Shown piece by piece: positions 4,796-7,269 of a stretch of 7,269 bases of DNA. The stretch is from Candidatus Bipolaricaulota bacterium. GTDB lineage: Bacteria; Bipolaricaulota; Bipolaricaulia; RBG-16-55-9. Every line of letters starts with the position of its first letter. Position 1 is the first letter of the stretch. Location: positions 1 to 7,269 of the forward strand of contig WFPR01000084.1 of the NCBI GenBank assembly GCA_015487455.1. Reading direction: 5' to 3'. The notes under the pieces are model-generated. The model made no database searches and was not told the DNA's origin. It was given only the letters and a program-made list of their open reading frames with translations. Position numbers and translations under genes: made by a program.

Positions 4796-6613
4796 GCCGA
4801 GCAGCAGGGAGGAGGGGGGAGCGCTGGAGGAGAGCGCGACCGTGCGCCCCTCCCAGACGTTGTCCCGACGTTCTTCCTCCAGCACCCAGCGCTCGGGGTC
4901 GACCTCGACGCGGGCCAGGGGCTGCGCGCCCTCGATCGTGAGCGTCCCCTCGGGCCGGGTGCCCGCCCAGCGGAGCGTCACCGCGCGCCCGTCGTCCATC
5001 GTGAAGCGCACGTCCACGGGCATGACGATCGGGCCCTCGCGCCGCAGCCGGGCCACATGGCGCCAGAGCCCGCTCGGCAAACGCTCCGACTCGACGTCTT
5101 CAAGGACGAAGTTGAGCGTCGCCGTCGTCCGCAGCCACGGCTCGAAGAACCAGTCCAGCTCGCGCCCGCTGACTCCCTCCACGACGGCGACGAAGTCCCC
5201 TGTGGTGGCGTTCCGGAACGTGAAGCGCTCGTAGTAGGCGCGCAGCGCCTCGCCGAACGCCTCGGCTCCCAAGAGCCAGCGGAGCATCCACAGGACCCCC
5301 GAGGCCTTGGCGTAGACGGCCCGGAAGTAGCTCTGCAGCGACGGAAACGCCGAAGCGGGCTGCAGCACGGGCTCGCCCGGCTCGCGGAACGTCCACGTGC
5401 TGCGGGCCGCCCCGGGCGCGTAGCCCAGCTCTTCGATGAAGTACAGTTCCTGCGCGTAGGTGGCGAAGCCCTCGTCGAGCCAGGCCTCGTCGAACTCGTC
5501 GTTCCCGACGGCCCCGTACCACCACTGGTGGGCCACCTCGTGCGCGACCTCGTAGTCGCTCCCCCGCCCGATCATCACGATCTGGGGGTACTCCATCCCG
5601 CCGCCGACCGTCACCTCCGCGACGGTGAGCTGCCCGTACGCGTACGGCCTGAACGCTCGATTGAAGAAGCGCAGCGCGCGACAGGCCCGCTCGCCTAGCC
5701 CCGCAAGCCCTGGCCCCGCCCCCAGCGTCAGCTCGTACAGCGTGACGCCGTCGCAGTCGAGCGCCCGGACTCGATAACGGGAAGAGGCGACCCAGGCGAA
5801 GTCGTGGACGTTCTCCGCCTCGAAGCGCAGCACCTTCTCGCCGTCCTCGCCCGTGGCCGTGGCCTCCCAGACGAGCCTGCCTGTCGCGCCCACGACGAAG
5901 TCCGAGGGCACCGTGAGCTGGACGGCGTAGCGGGCGAAGTCGCCGTAGAACTCGCCGATGTAGCCGTAGGGCTCGAGGTGCCAGCCCCGCTCGTCGTAGA
6001 CGGCCAGCTTGGGGTACCAGAGCGCTAAGGTGTAGACGCCGTCGCGGTGGCCGCTGCGGACGGCCCAGCGGGCGGCCATCCGCGCCCCGGGCGCCGCCTC
6101 CATTAAGTCGTACACGAACTCGATCTCGAGCTTGAGGGACGCGCCGTCGGGCAGCGGCTCGTCCAGCTCGACCGTCAAGAGCGTGTCCTCAATTGAAAAG
6201 CGCAAGGGGATGGCGGGTTGCGCGCCCTCAAGATCGAGCCGGACGACGCGCTCGACGGTCAGGAACGCGTCGTCGTCGGGGTTGGCGTAGACCACGTCGG
6301 GATCGACGCGCCCCTTCTCGCGCAGCTCCTGTTGATAGAAGCTGTTCGAGCCGCGCTTGAAGGCGTTCGGGTAGACGTGGAAGTAGAGCGCGTCCAGCGC
6401 TTGGCCCGTTTTGTTGGTGAACTCCACGACCTCGCGCCCCCGGACGACGTTCCGCTGCGGGTCCAGGGTCGCCTCGATCGTGTACGCGACCTCGTTGGGC
6501 AGCCCGTACGCCTCGAGCTCGAGCGCGAGCCCGAGCCCAAGGCCGAGGCCGAGGACCGCCCCGGTGACCGCCGACAGGAGCGCGAAGTCCGGCGTTTTTA
6601 CGCGCACGCGCAT
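4712..6613 (-). CDS. M1-family zinc metallopeptidase (aminopeptidase-like), membrane-anchored
   Basis: This 633-residue enzyme should remove N-terminal residues from peptides outside the cytoplasmic membrane. The M1 hallmarks are complete. The substrate-binding GGGMEYP (337-343) stands in the GxMEN position, with Tyr for Asn. The zinc motif HEVAH (358-362) with Glu381 gives HExxH-18-E, with WLDEGFATY around the third ligand. Tyr434 in VYAKASGVLWML is the likely catalytic tyrosine. Residues about 40-250 form the N-terminal beta domain, and 500-580 are beta-rich. Residues 9-30 form a Gly/Leu-rich signal or anchor, and 601-620 form a second hydrophobic segment followed by an Arg-rich end. The protein may therefore be tethered at one or both ends. 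The frame is open to 6751, but the ATG at 6613 is preferred because a TTGCGC-17-TATGAT promoter ends 10 nt before it. No Shine-Dalgarno is visible, which suggests a leaderless mRNA. Confidence 0.92.
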   Translation of the reverse strand: MRVRVKTPDFALLSAVTGAVLGLGLGLGLALELEAYGLPNEVAYTIEATLDPQRNVVRGREVVEFTNKTGQALDALYFHVYPNAFKRGSNSFYQQELREKGRVDPDVVYANPDDDAFLTVERVVRLDLEGAQPAIPLRFSIEDTLLTVELDEPLPDGASLKLEIEFVYDLMEAAPGARMAARWAVRSGHRDGVYTLALWYPKLAVYDERGWHLEPYGYIGEFYGDFARYAVQLTVPSDFVVGATGRLVWEATATGEDGEKVLRFEAENVHDFAWVASSRYRVRALDCDGVTLYELTLGAGPGLAGLGERACRALRFFNRAFRPYAYGQLTVAEVTVGGGMEYPQIVMIGRGSDYEVAHEVAHQWWYGAVGNDEFDEAWLDEGFATYAQELYFIEELGYAPGAARSTWTFREPGEPVLQPASAFPSLQSYFRAVYAKASGVLWMLRWLLGAEAFGEALRAYYERFTFRNATTGDFVAVVEGVSGRELDWFFEPWLRTTATLNFVLEDVESERLPSGLWRHVARLRREGPIVMPVDVRFTMDDGRAVTLRWAGTRPEGTLTIEGAQPLARVEVDPERWVLEEERRDNVWEGRTVALSSSAPPSSLLLGLGLLSFLSLLVGVGGGGRPNRRTRVQL

Positions 6614-6623
6614 CGCCGCCCGG

Positions 6624-6652
6624 ATCATAGACGAGGGCGCCGCGTTGCGCAA
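6624..6652 (-). promoter_or_regulatory. Promoter of the M1 peptidase gene
   Basis: On the minus strand, TTGCGC (complement of 6647-6652) and TATGAT (complement of 6624-6629) are 17 nt apart. The -10 box ends 10 nt before ATG 6613, so the 5' leader would be only about 4 nt. The alternative ATG at 6628 lies within the -10 box and is therefore unlikely. Confidence 0.6.
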
Positions 6653-6655
6653 CGC
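6642..6655. promoter_or_regulatory. 14-bp perfect palindrome between divergent promoters
   Basis: GCGTTGC|GCAACGC is fully self-complementary. Read on either strand it supplies the TTGCGC box proposed as -35 for both divergent genes. It could be a shared operator, or simply two facing -35 boxes. Confidence 0.5.
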
Positions 6656-6675
6656 CCGGCCCGTCGCGCTACAAT
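6645..6675 (+). promoter_or_regulatory. Promoter of the nucleotidyltransferase gene
   Basis: TACAAT (6670-6675) is a strong -10 box, 8 nt before ATG 6684. The best -35, TTGCGC (6645-6650), is 19 nt away, longer than ideal. The predicted start lies at about 6682, again giving an almost leaderless message with no Shine-Dalgarno. Confidence 0.5.
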
Positions 6676-6683
6676 GCGGGCGT

Positions 6684-7269
6684 ATGCAGGCGGTGATCCT
6701 GGCGGCGGGGGCCTCGTCGAGGTTTTGGCCGCTCTGCGAGGGGCGGCACAAGAGCCTCTTCGCCCTCCTGGGAAAGCCCCTGATCGTCTGGACCCTCGAG
6801 GCGCTGGAGCGCGCCGGGGTCGGGATCGACGACGTGGTAATCGTGCAGGCGCCCCACCGCGCCGTCGAGCGGGAGCTGGCTCCGCTCGACGTCCCGTCCC
6901 GACTTCACGTCCGGGTGCGCTACGCGACCCAGCCGGAGCCCAAGGGGATGGGTGACGCGCTCCTGCGCGCCCGAGAGCTTTTGGACGAGCGGTTCTTCGT
7001 GCTGCATGCTCATCAATTCACGGCGGACCGCTGGCTGCCCGCCCTGCTGCGCAAGCAACGGGAGACGGGCGCTTCGCTAATTTTAGCGGGGAAGCCCACC
7101 CGCGAGCCCTGGAAGTACGGCGTCCTGCGGTTGGAGGGCGACCGCGCCCTCGGGCTCGTCGAGAAGCCCGACGCGGGGGAGGCGCCGAGCGACGTGCGCG
7201 TCGTGGGCGTCTACCTGCTGGATCGGGATTTCTTGCGCTACTTGGAGCGCGTGGACGTTCGAGCGAACC
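6684..7269 (+). CDS. Sugar-phosphate nucleotidyltransferase, N-terminal part (runs off the window)
   Basis: The frame is open from ATG 6684 to the window end (195 codons, no stop). It encodes the Rossmann-like NTP-transferase domain that joins an NTP and a sugar-1-phosphate to make an NDP-sugar, as in glucose-1-phosphate thymidylyl- or uridylyltransferases and GlmU. The start fits exactly: MQAVILAAGASSRFWPL (1-17) is the nucleotide-binding loop, with Arg13 and Lys23 (HKSL) in the usual places and GKPLI at 30-34. QPEPKGMGDAL (83-93) matches the base-recognition segment, and EKP (160-162) with VVGVYLLD (173-180) matches the sugar-binding half. The family's metal-binding Gly-Asp is replaced in VLHAHQF (106-112), where Ala109-His110 stand instead. 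The C-terminal part is missing, so a fused hexapeptide-repeat domain cannot be excluded. The sugar and nucleotide specificity is unknown. Confidence 0.88.
   Translation, partial: MQAVILAAGASSRFWPLCEGRHKSLFALLGKPLIVWTLEALERAGVGIDDVVIVQAPHRAVERELAPLDVPSRLHVRVRYATQPEPKGMGDALLRARELLDERFFVLHAHQFTADRWLPALLRKQRETGASLILAGKPTREPWKYGVLRLEGDRALGLVEKPDAGEAPSDVRVVGVYLLDRDFLRYLERVDVRAN

Noticed and set aside
6614..6751. Longer M1 peptidase N-terminus from ATG 6751 or ATG 6628
   Set aside because: Position 6751 lies inside the divergent nucleotidyltransferase gene and 6628 lies within the TATGAT box. The signal segment starts properly from 6613.
6218..6955. 245-codon plus-strand open frame
   Set aside because: It is antisense to the M1 peptidase and then out of frame with the nucleotidyltransferase; its Arg/Val-rich product has no domain.
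1..7269. CRISPR array, insertion sequence or tRNA-linked integration
   Set aside because: No regularly spaced repeats, no transposase or integrase, and no repeat of the tRNA 3' end were seen in the window.

Overview
This GC-rich bacterial window (high G+C at third codon positions throughout) looks like a chromosomal segment of an uncultivated or poorly characterised, possibly thermophilic, bacterium. I cannot place it by phylum. Bacterial signs are the sigma70-type -35/-10 boxes, strong Shine-Dalgarno sites at internal genes, a CCA-encoding tRNA, a bacterial pyruvoyl-type PanD and a PadR regulator. Three genes have a -10 box only 8-10 nt before the start codon and no Shine-Dalgarno, which suggests frequent leaderless mRNAs, a habit known for example in Deinococcus-Thermus. 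No transposase, integrase, CRISPR array or phage gene is visible.

Layout. Positions 1-255 hold no convincing gene, only a G-tract cluster and an 11-bp hairpin. A promoter (256-284) drives a tRNA-Thr(CGU) gene (296-371). Convergent to it is a class III PLP aminotransferase (405-1751, minus strand). Divergent from that is panD, aspartate 1-decarboxylase (1950-2339), with a clear promoter and RBS. A four-gene plus-strand cluster follows: a PadR regulator (2408-2884), a HAAS/DUF1700-type membrane protein (2766-3560), and two exported or membrane-tethered proteins of unknown family (3639-4166 and 4199-4795). A minus-strand M1 zinc metallopeptidase (4712-6613) overlaps the end of that cluster tail to tail. 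A divergent sugar-phosphate nucleotidyltransferase (6684 to beyond the window) ends the segment.

Functional reading. PanD makes beta-alanine from aspartate. The divergent aminotransferase belongs to the family that deaminates omega-amino acids such as GABA and beta-alanine, so the two may control the same metabolite pool (inference). The PadR-HAAS pair is a known regulatory dyad in which a membrane or intracellular HAAS domain partners a PadR winged helix. Here it is followed by two unknown envelope proteins instead of a recognised transporter. A perfect 13-bp inverted repeat sits across the predicted -10 region, transcription start and ATG of padR, which makes an autoregulated, possibly leaderless envelope-response operon the most interesting item in the window. 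The M1 peptidase and nucleotidyltransferase are transcribed divergently from promoters that appear to share one 14-bp palindrome.
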